Source: Aptenodytes patagonicus (lineage: Eukaryota > Chordata > Aves > Sphenisciformes > Spheniscidae). Taken from it: a stretch of 64,000 bases of DNA. Location of the stretch: assembly GCF_965638725.1 (NCBI RefSeq), contig NC_134949.1:16800951-16864950 (forward strand), given 5' to 3'. The notes beneath the pieces are model-generated. The model had not been told where the DNA came from. It ran no database searches and saw only the letters and a program-made list of their open reading frames with translations. Numbering within the stretch: the first letter of the stretch is position 1; every line of letters starts with the position of its first letter. The translations under genes were made by a program, and so were the position numbers. This document shows, one piece after another, positions 1 to 13,195 of the stretch.

Positions 1-1390
1 CGCTCCTGAGCTTGCAGGAGGTGATCCTTGACTATTACCCAGCTTTCTTGGGCCCCTCTTCCCTCCAGGGCTTTGTCCCATGGCACTCTACCAAGCAGAT
101 CCCTCAAGAGGCCAAAGTCTGCTCTCCTGAAGTCCAGGGGAGTGAGCTTGCTGTGCGACCTCCTCGGTGCTCCACCTTGAGCTCCACCATTTTGTGGTCA
201 CTGCAGCCCAGGCTGCCCTTGAGCTTCACATTCCCCACCAGACCCTCCTTGTTGGTGAGAACAAGGTCCAGCGTAGCACCTCTCCTTGTTGGCTCCTCTA
301 CCACTTGGAGAAGGAAGTTATCATCAACGCATTCCAGGAATCTCCCGGATTGCTTATGCCCTGCCATGTTGTCCCTCCAACAGATATCGGGGTGGTTGAA
401 GTCCCCCATGAGGACCAGGGCTTGTGAGCATGAGGCTGCTCCTATCTGTCTATAGAGGGCCTCATCCAATCTGTCTTCCTGGTCGGGTGGCCTGTAGCAG
501 ACCCCCACCATAATGTCACCTGTCCCCGCCCTCCCTTTAATCCTGACCCATAAGCTCTCGGTCGGCTCCTCATCCATCCCCAGGCAGAGCTCCATGCACT
601 CCAGCTGGTCGTTGACATAGAGGGCGACACCCCCTCCTCGTCTCCCCTGCCTGTCCTTCCTAAAGAGCCTGTATCCCTCCATCCCAACACTCCAATCATA
701 GGAGCCATCCCACCACGTCTCCGTGACGCCAATAAGGCCGTAGCCCTGCAGGCATGTGCATGTCTCTAACTCCTCTTGTTTATTCCCCATGCTACATGCA
801 TTTGCATAGAGGCATTGAAGTTGGGCCCCCAATGAAGCTCTCTCACTGGCTGGAGTTCCTTTGTGCTGCTCTTCAGGCGCTCTCCTGCTGACCTGTGTTC
901 CTTCTCCAGGCTCTGGGCATCTATTGCTGGTCCTGGCATCAAACTGGCAGGAGTGGGATGGATTGAGGTTCCCCTCCCCCGGCATCTCTAGTTTAAAGCC
1001 CTCTTCACAAGCTTGGCAAGCTGTGACTGAAGATGCTCTTCCCCTTCTCTGATAGATGGACCCCGTCAGCCCCCAGTAGACCAGGCTTCTCAAAGCAAGT
1101 CCCATGGTCTAAGTAGCCGAACCCCCTGGCTGTGGCACCAGTCCTGTAACCATTTGTTGACTCGCCAGATTTGACTGGCCCTTTCAAACCCCTTCCCTTT
1201 GACCGGCAGGATTGATGAAAAAACTACCTGTGCTCCCGAGTCCCTTACCACCGCTCCCAGGGCTCTGTAGTCCTTCTTGATAGTCCTCATACTGCTCCTG
1301 GCTGTGTCACTGGTGCCCACGTGAAACTGCAGCAGCAGATAATAGTCACTGGACTGCACGGGGCTTGGTAGCCTCTCGGTGACAAATCTT
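1..1390 (-). mobile_element. CR1 LINE fragment, ORF1 esterase end plus ORF2 endonuclease, cut by window edge
   Basis: Read on the minus strand, about 1360 to 1010 encodes the C-terminal esterase-like part of CR1 ORF1 (VGTSDTARSSMR, VVFSSILPVKGKGFERA, then GADGVHLSEKGKSIF). The two parts are in different frames, so ORF1 carries at least one frameshift, just after WLQDWCHSQG. ORF2 then starts and stays open for 333 codons (1105-104). It shows the apurinic endonuclease signatures YANACSMGNKQEELE, ETWWDGSYDWS, RRGGGVALYV, VCYRPP, MGDFNHPDICWR and CSDHKMVEL. The reverse transcriptase half would lie left of base 1. This 5' part is rare among CR1 copies, which are usually 5'-truncated. The right boundary is judged from where CR1-like coding stops, near the small 18 bp duplication at 1385-1420. 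Confidence 0.9.
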
Positions 1391-1420
1391 CACATTCTGT
1401 ACAATCTTCGCATTCCGTAC
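1385..1420. repeat. 18 bp tandem duplication
   Basis: Two adjacent 18 bp units (1385-1402 and 1403-1420) share the pattern AATCTTCRCATTCYGTAC and differ at two bases. They sit exactly where the CR1 similarity fades out, so they could belong to an insertion junction or be an independent slippage event. Confidence 0.6.
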
Positions 1421-4400
1421 AAACATGCTTAAAGGAACTCTTTTCTTCTGCAGAAACATGCTTGTAGTCTTAGATCCCCACTGGCTTGTCTGAAAAGTAC
1501 TTGTAAAAACAAAATTCAGAAAATCTTGGAACTAGTCAAGTGTGGGATGTGAAAACTTTGGAAGCCAGTAGCTACTCAGATTATCACTGAGAGCCCCAAG
1601 TGGCCCAAGCACCTGTGGCTCTTTGGGAGAAAATTCACCGTAGGGACCAGAATGCAGTAATCAGGCTGACCCTCTTCTTCTCTTGTACAGAGAGAAAGCT
1701 TTAAGTGAGCAGGGTGAAACCTCAGCACTGCATGGGAAAGGGGAGGGGGGCAGCATCTTAGTGTGCTCTGCAAGATCTGCAGTGCCAGAATACTGGAGTC
1801 AGCTCAGAAACTGAATTTTAGAAGGATCTGGTAAACCTGAGAGCTGCCAGTGACAAATGACATTCTTTTAGGACAAAACGCCCAGCTCTGAGTCACCAAG
1901 TCAAACACTAAGTGATCTGCTTTAAAGCGTTTGTAGTAGAACAAGCTCTTAGGAGGAGATGCTGAGCAAGTAGGGAGGGAATATGAGGGAATGGAAGGAG
2001 CACACCTTTCTGTCAAACACAAAGACATAAATAGTTTGTCTCTGTTATGGCGGTCTTGAGTTGAGTGATTAAACCCATGTCAAAAATTGTGATTTGTAAA
2101 TGGATGGCTCTACAATCCTGCTGCTGCTGCACGCACATAAACAACAAGTACCAACATCAGCAGGAGTAAGTTTGTTTCCCTGGTCGTCTTAATGGAAGAT
2201 CTTCACTAGCATAATAACAAATGGCCTGTTCGTATATTCAGCCTTCCTTCCCCCATATTACCTAGAAATCTGATGTCACCCTTCAATTTGTTTATGTTTT
2301 ACAAGATGACATGTAGCCTTTGACTCTAACTGGAAGAAATGCTCTTCACTACAGATCAAAGGAAAGCTGGTTTCAGAGTGCTTATTTTAGATGTGCAACC
2401 ACAGGCTCAACTAGAACAAACCAACAGCAGAAGTGGCTTTTAGCCGGCCACTAAAGTAGTAGGTATCTCATCCAGAGCATTCAGCTGAGCACCAAAATCA
2501 GGCGATGCGTACCACCACTAGAATCACGGCAGCCAGATGTTCATGGTGACCCAGACAGAAGGTCTTAGAAATAACATATATTTGAACAGACTTTCAAAAG
2601 TCCAGAATTTGCTGTAGTTCACTTAAACAAGGGTAACTAGGTCCCTGGCCAAAGCTGATCTGATTTCTTAGGTTTGCAGGACAGAAATTGTCATTCCCAA
2701 ATGCAGGTTGCCCTTTGGGATCTCTCTCTCCTCTTTTCCATCCAACTCTTACAGTAAAACGTCACTTTCAAACTTTGTAATAATCCAGAAATGCACTCAC
2801 TGACCTGAGTGACCTGAATGCCTCAGAGGAGGGATCACCCTGTCCCCGGTGACCATACCAGAGCCCACCAAGACCAGCTTTCCATCTCCTTCCCCAGTTT
2901 GGGACCCTAAAGACAGAGAGCATGAAACCCCCCTAACTGCGCTGTAGACTCACACGAGGTGTTGAGTCATTTTCCCAAAACGAAGGATATCTATGCAAGT
3001 AGATGTTCTTCCTGACCTATTTCTCCTGTCAGCTTACTGTCTATTGTCATATTTTCAAGCCAGCGCCTGGGGTCGTGGCTGCGTTATTCCCGTCTCAGCC
3101 AGTGGAGAACATGAAGCAGCCTTCAGAAATGAAGCCGCTCAAGTGCCAACATCAACACAGACTTATTTCATTAGTCTGTATAAGCTGTCTGATGCTATTT
3201 AAAGCTCACTCTGGCAAGACCTATGACAACAGGCACGCTGGCAAGGGGAGGTAATTTAAAAACACGCCTTCTCTGCTCTCCCTCTTCCACCCAGCAATCC
3301 TGCTCCAGGAAAGCCCCTGCATCGCTCCCCTGTCCCCATGGGGTGAAGCCAACGTGGTCCTCAGGGGCCAGGAGGGACTTTCAGTCCTGGCACAGACTTT
3401 TCGCACGTCCTCCCCATGGTCCAGGGAGAGGACGGTGCGTTCTCCCATCCCAGTCAGGACCTCGCAGGAGATACCCCTTGGGCAAGAGCCCCAGTACAGG
3501 GGTGACGGGTCGCAGCTCCTGCACCTTGAGGGGGAACCAGGATGCTCAGCAGGTAAACGCTCATTAGCAAGAATACTAAAATGAAAAGCAAACTCCTCTC
3601 CATCCTTACTGCAAAGATTAGGAAATGGAGATATAAAATCAGGTCTCTCTGATACAGCTCCCCACCTTACTCATGCATTCTCATCAAACCCGATTCTATT
3701 TTCCTCCACTTCATGCTTTTAAAAATAGCTCTGGGAATGTGGCTTTTAAGTGTTGTAGAGATGATGACACAATACAATACAGGGCACTTTTTTCACTGTT
3801 TTGGGGATGATTAAAATAGAAGATTCAAAGTGCTACTTACTATAATTTTAATCTCCCACACAAAGACTATTGATCTCTCTTCCCCCAAAGTAAATTACAG
3901 GCTTTGTTACTAAAATAGTGAATCAATTTGTAGATGCACCAAAGTCATTGATAATTTTGCAATCTTCTAACCCAGTTAGGCTTATTTAGTGCATATATAT
4001 AGGCAGCATTTATAATTGAATTCATATTTCTTGCAAGTTGTTGTGATTTTATATTAGGAATACCATTTTTAGAGTTACCCACGTCTTCCTTTGGGATCCT
4101 GATGCTATAGGCAAATTCTTTATTATTATTTTCGGGAAGGTGTGCTCTGTAGAAAAAGAATACTTTGGCAAAGTTTTGGCATACACTATAGTAAAGAGAA
4201 GTTATAGTTTTGAAAAAGAAATAAAAATGAAAATACAATTATTTTTTAATTATAGAATATAGAGTTTCGCTTTACACTATGATTGGTACTAGATTTAAGG
4301 GTCACATAAGAACTTGCAATAAAAGAGATAAATTAGAATTAGATATGGATTGAGCCAGATACAGCAATATCCTCTGAATCCTTACAGGCGAGCCTTCAGC

Positions 4401-7169
4401 AAATTCATTCTGATGGATGCTCACAACATTAACAGTGAAGCTCTAGGACTTTGTTGATCACTCTGTCACCATCAGCTTCAATTACAATAATTTGTCTCTG
4501 GTCAGGTGGATCAAAATCTGAGTGATTCTAGCTATGAAAAATGTGCGTGCCTTCAACTAACTGTTATAGAGATTCTAATCAAAGTTTGAGTAAGAGTATA
4601 CTCTTTTGTTTTAAATCCCATGGGATCAGAAAGCTTTCTCCCTGAGCTGCATAGTCACAATTATTTGTGAGAGAGAGATATACTCAGAAAAGCTTCTGAC
4701 CCATTGATATGTCCAATGTATCAAAGGAGGAACTAAACACAAGGAGAAAGAAGAAAGTTAAATTATCCTTTAAGATTAATTTCAAGGAACCTGATATCTA
4801 TTAAACAATTTACTTAAAAACAAAAACAAACCAAAGCTTTTCAAAACCAGTTAAGTCATCGGATGTTACCTCTCCCTGGATTCTGACCACAAGAACATGA
4901 CAGACTTATTTTCTTTGCACCTTGTTTAATTAACATGCCTTCAGAGGAGCAGTGGCAGTGGCAGCAGGGACCACCCCTGACACTCACTGAATTCCAATAA
5001 GCACCTTCTGTCCTCCTGCAGACAGGCTTTATTTGACAAGCTCTTTCTGGCTGACTAATGCGCCTTGGGTCATGTTTATGGTTAGCATAGATACTTGTAG
5101 AGCAGATATGACTTATTACAACATGTGCCACTTGTAATGAAAATCTCATACTCTCCAGGAGAGGGAAAAAGAGAAGAAACAAGCAACAGCTTTATAAAGG
5201 AACATCTTTCAGGATGTTCTGCTTAGGCAACACCTAATTCCAAGCATACCAGCATTTTATTTTCATTTAGACAGAAAATGATTACTTTTTGAGGCAGGAT
5301 TACTTTGTGTTAGAGAAATGCTATAAAAAAATGCAGTAAGTTGCTAATAGTAATATACTATAGAAATGCTGGGTATTTAAGAGCAACACAGCCCTATTTG
5401 CAATGAACTGAAAAACTGAAATGACAGATTCAGTGCTAAGGTCTCAGCTTTTTCCTTATTATCCATGTTGTACAGTAATAGGTGAGGTGAAGAACGAAAA
5501 ATGTCATTGCTTGAATCAGGAGCTCTCAGAGCTGTGGCTTTCATCAGTAGGTCACCTACCTGCTCTCGGATTTTAAATTGTCAGCAATTATTTTAAGTTT
5601 CCGTGAAGGAAAATTGCCCCAGATAATCACGGAAAAGGAAAACTTTACGTTTGCTAACACTGCATTGTACAGTTTTTTAATTTCTTGTATTCACTTTGAC
5701 TGGACATCAGATTTATGTTATCCCTGTATGGCCATTAAAAAAACAATTGGACAAGAATCCTCTTTTTCACTGGTGGTTGTATACTGGGCTAAATAAAATC
5801 TTCATTCACACATTAAGTTTCTCACTGAGAGTCGTACTGCTGCCATATTACCAGGGAACGCCATCCCCATTAGTGCCCTGCACTGAAATTCCTCATTCCC
5901 ACCCTATGACCGCCTGCTGCCCCTTGCCTTTGGCCACAGCCCTTGTGAGCACAAGCAGAGTCATCTCCACCTCTCCCCACCACCCTGTCGCACCAATTGC
6001 CACGTCTCCACGCTGCCTTTCCAAGCGGAAACACGTGCGTTTGTACCTTGCCGTGCAGAGTTGTAAACCCAGCGTGCCCGAGACGCTCCCGACCAACTGC
6101 CCGTGTGCTGTGGGGTTGATCTGTGCAGTGTATGGAGGTTTCCAGATGGATTACAGCTGTTTATCCAAGTGGGCTGTAAAGGTCCTGGAAATCCTATCTA
6201 ATTTTTCCAAATCCTCTAATTTGTGTAACCAGACTTTCAACTGGGGAAAGATGACATTCCTAGGAAAATTCAGACATGTGCTCCGTCTTCTCATTCGTCT
6301 GGGCTCCTGCATGAACATCAGTCCCTTCCCAAAAACATTTAAATTTCTTATCTACAACTTGACTTGTGAGGTGAGTGGTGATAACAGGTAGATGCAGCTA
6401 CCCATATAGCAGCTACAGGGGTAGCTCTTGTACCCCATGGAGTAGCTATGTGCTTTTACCAGTAGGCAGGCAGCGCGCTCTGAGAGCAGCAGTTCAGGAG
6501 CTATTGCAGCATTTTTAGGTGATCATTGTAAGAAACCTGTGCCAGAGCTTATAATCATGATGAGTTTTTAACAGGGAAAGCTTGGGTAACAAGTGTTAGA
6601 GGAGAGGAGGAGCATGGGAGGGAGCAAGACGTGTTTCTCCTCTCAGGCTGCCACCAGCAGCTCCAACATCTGGTTCAAACCACAGCACTGCCAGGCTCCT
6701 GTTACTTCTCCCTTTGTATCTCCCACTTCTACATATAGATGTCTGTCTACATAGATACCAGTCTGTCTCTAAGTAGGTCTCCTTTTCTTGTAAATATTCA
6801 GGGTCTGATGAGTTCTAGTTACCGACTTATTCCCCCTGGCCTTTTTAATTGCTGCTACATAGTCCCCACTCTGTGGCAGGCTGGTGTGGTTTGGAGCTTG
6901 GATCTTCTGCTCCTTCTTCGGCTGCAGGATACTGAAGGTGCCACCCATTTCTGTGATGCTCTGACGTTCCCTAGCAACAACATCGAACTTGCAAAGAGCA
7001 ACTTTCCTACCTATAACAGCATTTTTCACCCATCTTTTGCTTTATTATACATATGCATTGTCTCCAGTTTCGAGGGCTTTCATTCACATGGATATTTATA
7101 TAGTACATTTTATATTTGACTTCCAAAATGTAAAGGTTAATTTTTACAACTCTATTTTAAAGCAAAGTC

Positions 7170-7193
7170 TCTTTTATCATTAATGATAAAAGA
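7170..7193. repeat. 24 bp perfect palindrome with ATTA cores
   Basis: The 24 bases equal their own reverse complement without a spacer. The centre is ATCATTAATGAT, which holds two facing TAAT/ATTA cores of the kind bound by homeodomain or POU dimers. The flanking bases 7169 and 7194 break the symmetry. It could be a dimeric protein site or chance in AT-rich DNA. Confidence 0.75.
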
Positions 7194-10100
7194 TTAACCT
7201 TCAGTTTAATATTTTTCCTTCCGTGAGGACCTGTATTTTTTTTAAAACCTACAAGGAAAGGAGACTGTCCAACACATTTCCTTCAAAAAACACTGGTTAT
7301 AGTTCTTTGTTGGGTTGTGTGTATTGGAAATATATTTATCCGAAGCAATTTTTAAGTATTGCAAATTGAAGTATAGAATGAGAGAACAAGGCTGGTTCTA
7401 CATAATTAACTCTTACCTTCTCTTTACAAAAAAGCTTTTTTGCCATAAGATGCAGGGAAAAAATAAAGGCAATACACACAGAATTGGAAAAATACCCTTA
7501 TCCAATAAGAGGAAAGCCAATGAGACTAGCTTGCCACATATCACAGATGAAATACAAAATGAAGAAAGCAACTGGAAATGAAAGAAAAAGGTCATTCACA
7601 AGTGCCACTTGACCACTAACTCCAGCTGCACTCATGCATTTTGAAGGACATCAAGTCATAATGGGCCACCAGAGAATCTGTCTCACCAGCAGAAACCAGT
7701 GTAAGGTCTTTTAATCTTTTACAGGGACACGTGTACATGGAAAGCAGTGAAAAGTGAATTTTATTCTGTAGCCACGTCTAGTAAATAATATCCTTTTGTG
7801 CATTATCTCATCCAGTCTCCACTACCTTCAGTGGGAAACTACACGATAAAAAGAATGGAACAGAGCAAGAGCGTTACGAGGTCAACTGGGATACCTCAGT
7901 TTTCCATATCCATCTCACTTCTTACAAAACTGCACTTAATGTACCTCTGAGGACAAGAAATTAAGAAAGCATGACAGAAATTGTCCCTTCCTTTGATTTT
8001 AAATCTCAGGACTTCTGGAGCCTGATTCATAATACTTAAGTACTAATGATTGGCAGGTCTGCATTTGCGCCTTTGAAAACATCTTCCATAGGTGATTTAG
8101 TGACACAATTTATATTAGCTCAAATAAGGGTCAAATAGTTTATAAGTTCAGAAAACACTAAAAAGCAACCTTTGGCTTTTGGGTTGCTAAAGAGCCACCC
8201 ACTTCCAGGTTGAGCAGATGCTGATACTGCAACATCTCAGATGAGGAAGCCAGGCTGGGCTAACAACTGACATGTAATTTTAGGGCTGTCTTTAACGCTT
8301 CTTGAGGGTGGAGCAATACAGCCTGCTGAGCTCAGTCGCTTTGTAACTGTTATCTCAGGACAAGGCAAAAGGGCTGTTAGCTCATCTTAGCTAAAAAGGA
8401 CCGATCATCCGGAGAGGCCCTACTACAGCTATGAAAATCAAGACAAGTGAAAATCCCCCTCTGCAAACTTTACTTCTGACAGCCAGGGTAGGATTGTCAC
8501 ACACTCTTTCTTTTCCTAGGCAAGTCTTATCGGTGCCATCCCACCAAGCGGATGATAAGTACAGCCTACCTTTAGATTTCTTGAAATCCTTGCCTAAATG
8601 AGCGCTGAGTTTTGGTTTTCAGCAGCAAGAATGAGGCAAAGGAACAACCTCAGCTTGCCAGGGTGGCCAGGACAAAGGCAGTTACAACTGCAGATAGTCT
8701 GTGGCACATGCTTACGTGAAGAAGAGAGCGTGGCACCAAAGGAAGAACAGCCAAGCAAGAAGAGGAACAGTCTGCGGTGGGAGGGATGGGTTTATCCACG
8801 CTAGACAGGGATGAAATTGGAGGCTGAGGGGCCAGGGTGAAGTAGGGTTGCCGTTACCATGGAATTTATTCCTGGCCCAAGCTCCCTGCAAACGCACACA
8901 GCATTACTTTTATCTTTCTTCTCCTCCATACGACCCACCAGGCACACCCCTCACTTTGTTCTCTTATTTGTTATCAAAATACGGAAGTCCTAACAAAGGT
9001 TCAAAGAAAAAAAATCAGATTTATAAAGGTATTTAGGACCATAAAAATGCAAATGAGCACCTGCATAACCAGATCCTACCTTTTCAGATTTGGTACACAG
9101 CTGCTTTCTACTTTATATAAGCTGGCAACAGAAAATCCGTTACAAAAAATCTTTTCAGCTTTGCATTTGCCTGTATTGTTTCATTGTTGTAAATATCAAA
9201 TAGTAGCTTCGCAAAAAAGTAGTCACTGCTGCGAGTTTTATTTTATTTTTTATCGTTATGAGTTCTGCTGAATATACCAAATCCAAAAATCTTTAAGGTC
9301 TTTATGCCTGTTCTTGCAGGTTGTAAGATTGAGAGCATACAGCTGAAGTGTTTCAAGAGGGCATTGTTATTTCTTTAGTGTATAGTTCCTGTTGATTTAG
9401 ATCCTCCAGATAGTGTCCTTAGAGAATGCAGTATTGAAATGAAAATAGATCCATCTCATGAAGTTGTACTTACTACAATTTCAATTAACTTAGTTTTTGG
9501 ATAATGGAAAAGGAAGTCAGATTGTAATTACCTTCTTCAACTCTGCCTTGGAAGTGTATGTTCAAAGCACCAAAGAAATTGTCAATACCTATACACTTGC
9601 AGAGTAACATGAAAGGTTAAATCTGATGCCAAATTATCCTGCTTACTTTACGCTAGATTTAATGAGAAAATAAAGTATTGAATGTATTCTGTCAACACAC
9701 ACTATTGTCTGCATTTTGACTGCAGAGTATAGGTCCATTTGGTCCAAGTACTACTCACTACTCATGTAAACATATACACTTCTTTAAGTTAATAAAAAAG
9801 ACCCCCAAATCAATTTTTCATCTAAGAGTCAATAAAGCCAAGTCCAGGAAAGAGGATCTTGCATTGTGAAAGAAAACACAAAAAGGGCTGAAGAACATTT
9901 ATCATGAGATCCATCACAGCAAAAATTACCAGAAATCTTTTAAAGCTCTTTAGTAAAGGAAAGGTGTTGACTAACAAGCTGATTTTGACATGCTGGTTTT
10001 TTGCCAAGTAACTGCAGACTATCAAGACGTTATAACTGATTTTAAAGGCTTTTCTTGTTTGTTTGCTTATTCTCTGACAAAATGATGGGCAAGAAAATTC

Positions 10101-12337
10101 AAGAGCATCATGTACTCTATTATGTGCGACTTAAATAGCAAGGTAGAATCTTTGCAGGTGTTTTAACATCTTTGACTCAGATTCAGTCACGAACAACTTA
10201 CATTAACTGATCATTGCCATAATTGTATGCTAAGGTTTACAGAAGGCTTAATTGCTAGTAGGATTGACATTATTTTCCAGAAAGACTTTTTATTCACAAA
10301 GAAGTTTTAATTATAAAGCTAGGATTTGAAAGTGCAAGAGGAATGTGCCCACCGATTTTGGTGGTGGTGATGTTAATTTGTTTTTAGGAATCAAAGACTT
10401 CCTGCAAAGTTAGCTGATCTGATAGCTTATTAAAACAAAGCCTAAAGCCCTCTAGCCCTCAAGCGGACTGATTCCATGTATTAGAGAGTACTTAGAGCCC
10501 CATCAGGGCAACTGCAATTTGGTTTAGTCGACCTGAGGAAAAGGAAAGAGGGCCTCCTTCCAGAGCCACCCCATTCTCACAGTCTGAATACCTCTATTTC
10601 AAACCGGACAGAAAAGGAAAATTCCTGTGCTCAAACTCCACAAAGAAATCGTGTCTCAAGGCAAACACAACCAACCTCTCAATACAACAGCAAGCTACTC
10701 AAGTTAGCCCTGGCTTTACAGACCAAGACAGCAGTCAATCAACTAAATTTACCTCCATAAGCATTTAACTTCAAGGAGCTCTACAGGAAACGGCCAAATC
10801 ATAAACTGCTCAGCCAAACTGAAACTTCACATGCCCTAACTCTTGTTTGCCTCTCCCTGGTTATTCCTACAAACTGATGTGTATATCTCTAGCCACTTCA
10901 CTGACAAAGATGAAAGCAGTTGTTATGGGAATTGTTAATGTATTTATTTTGGACTGATTTTTCCATTAGCGTAACTTTAGAAGTCAAAAAGCGATGCTTC
11001 ACCTACAAGATAGCCAGCATGCTCTTCAAACTAAGGGTATCCATACAAGGTGCCACGGAGCTTGTTTTGGCTAAACAGAGCAAGGTACACAGGTCTAGGT
11101 AAATGATACTTCTTCCCTATTAAAAAATAAGAGCTCAAAAGTGTTGTGCAGTCTTCAATTCTGGTGATCATACTTCTTTACATGCTGAAAAAAAAGCCAG
11201 AGAAAAACAATCTGGAGCACAAGAGCCCTCATGTCTCTGTAGGTCAGTAGGTTAAGAGGCTGTTGGGTTGTGATCTGCACATACCAGTATAAATGGTGTG
11301 TATCCGCGCACGTAGAAGAGGAAAATGAGGAGAATTGTCTTTGCACAGATGTAGTATAAAGCTCGTAACTAAAGAAAGAAGTTTCCTAAGAGTAAAAGTA
11401 ATTAATGCCTGAAAAAGCTTGTCAAAGGATACGGCAAATTCATCACTACTTGATGGCTTTAAATAGTGTATTTTCAGAAGATGTGCTCCATTTCAGCTAC
11501 AAAATATCAAACTCTACAGGATTCACTTACATAATGTGGAAACTAATTCCCTCCTCGGCGGAAGTTCCCAGATAAAGGTTTGTGGCCTCTTGTCAGGCAA
11601 ACAGCCGATCAGGCCATTGTAATGCTACCCCCTTCTCCACCCCCTCCAAAATTTAAGCTGTGTATATTTTATAAGCAGTAAAGGAGGGTGGAGGGAAATT
11701 ACTAGTATTTATCTGGAAGGCAAACTTAAAGCTCTTCTCAGACAACAGATGGCTCAAAAATCCCAAATATATTTTCTTCTTAATTCTAAAGAAAAGTGCA
11801 AGCACTTAATTTCTTTTTGGTTTTAAGCAAACTATCATTCTGCCCTGTTTCAGAAAAGAATGCAGGAAATTCCATCTTAGTAATAATTAATTGAAGAAAA
11901 CTCACTGTTATTGAAGCAAATATGCACCGGTACATTTTTAGCAAGAATACCTACAACCCTTTACTATAGCCAACAAATAAATTCCTTTTCCTTTGGCATG
12001 TTCCTGATTCTTTTCCCAGGGGACTGGACCTGGACAGGGAAGGTTATTCCACAAAGCTTCTTGAGACTTTAAAGCAAGTTAACACGTTGTCTTGGGCTGA
12101 AACTTTTCAAATTTACCCAGCAGAGTGGCTGCCAGGAAAACCAGCTCAAACACGGGTCATTCTGGCCTAAATCTCGGATCTGAGGCTTCCCCAGCTCACG
12201 AGTGCCCTGCCCAAACAGGCTACTCTAGAAAGTAGTTCGCACTAGAAGGTAGTTTTGACAAGATGTCTGACAGATGAATTCCCACCTTCACAACTATCTC
12301 AATGGACTACTAACATAAAATAATCCTCTCGGTAATG

Positions 12338-12418
12338 AAAAGTATATAGTGCTATAGCAGCACAGGAAGTATCATTTATATAGCACTATATACAAAAGTA
12401 TATAGTGCTATAGCAGCA
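12338..12418. repeat. 25 bp direct repeat with an inverted copy between
   Basis: A 25 bp unit (AAAAGTATATAGTGCTATAGCAGCA) occurs identically at 12338-12362 and 12394-12418. Between them, at about 12375-12392, the core GTATATAGTGCTATA appears in reverse complement. The arrangement is forward, inverted, forward, so either outer copy can pair with the middle one into a hairpin of about 15 bp. No flanking transposon ends are visible, so this looks like local duplication and inversion rather than a named element. Confidence 0.75.
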
Positions 12419-13147
12419 GCAGCGGGTGAGAAATCCCATATGCAACAAAGAAAACATTAGGTATAAAGCACCCACGCTGCTCTTTGCCAGGACTATAGTT
12501 ACGATGTGCTTACTCCCACCCACTAACAATGTTGTGGCATTTGCTCAGCACTGACCCAGAGCGTGAAGCGCTATCTCTGAAACTGGTGATATTCCTGACT
12601 GCGTCTCCTTTGTTCTTTTGAAGCTTGTCATTTAAATTTCAATTCAGCCAGGCAATGCTTCGTTTGAGATTTGATGGGAATGCAGGAAAATGCAGCATGA
12701 TTTACATGTATTAAACGTGCAGGTCTGAAGCGGTGCCCTAAAATTAGAGACTCCTGTCAGCGATAATCACGATAACCATTCCTTTTGCATTGTATATTCA
12801 CAAGATTATTTCTATGACAATACTTTTTAGGAGGGTTGATATGAAAATGTGGAAATCTAATCTTGTTAGAGAAGATCTGAAGGTAGCTAAGGACATGAAC
12901 TTTTGCAATTACATCTTTGAAAAGGCGTACATTGCTACTATTAATATGAGTTCATACCAATTTGAATCAAATGCATGGGATATTAATTTACATCTACTTA
13001 AAACCAGGATATAAAGCACATAGGAAGATGCTGTTTTAAAAGTGTTTATTTTTTTATACATTATTTTATATGTCTTATTTTTTAAGATACGACAATTTTT
13101 GCTTTATAAAAACACTAGAGTATCTGGGCAACTAACAACCTGAAAAT

Positions 13148-13195
13148 GAAAGCAACCCCTTTCCTATTACTGAAAGCAAACCCTTCCCTATTACT
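13148..13195. repeat. 24 bp tandem duplication
   Basis: Two adjacent 24 bp units (13148-13171 and 13172-13195) begin GAAAGCAA and end CCTATTACT, with two differences between them. This is a simple local duplication. Confidence 0.7.

Noticed and set aside
3223-3567. 114-codon frame in a GC-richer patch
   Set aside because: No recognisable domain and an overlapping frame on the other strand; treated as chance.
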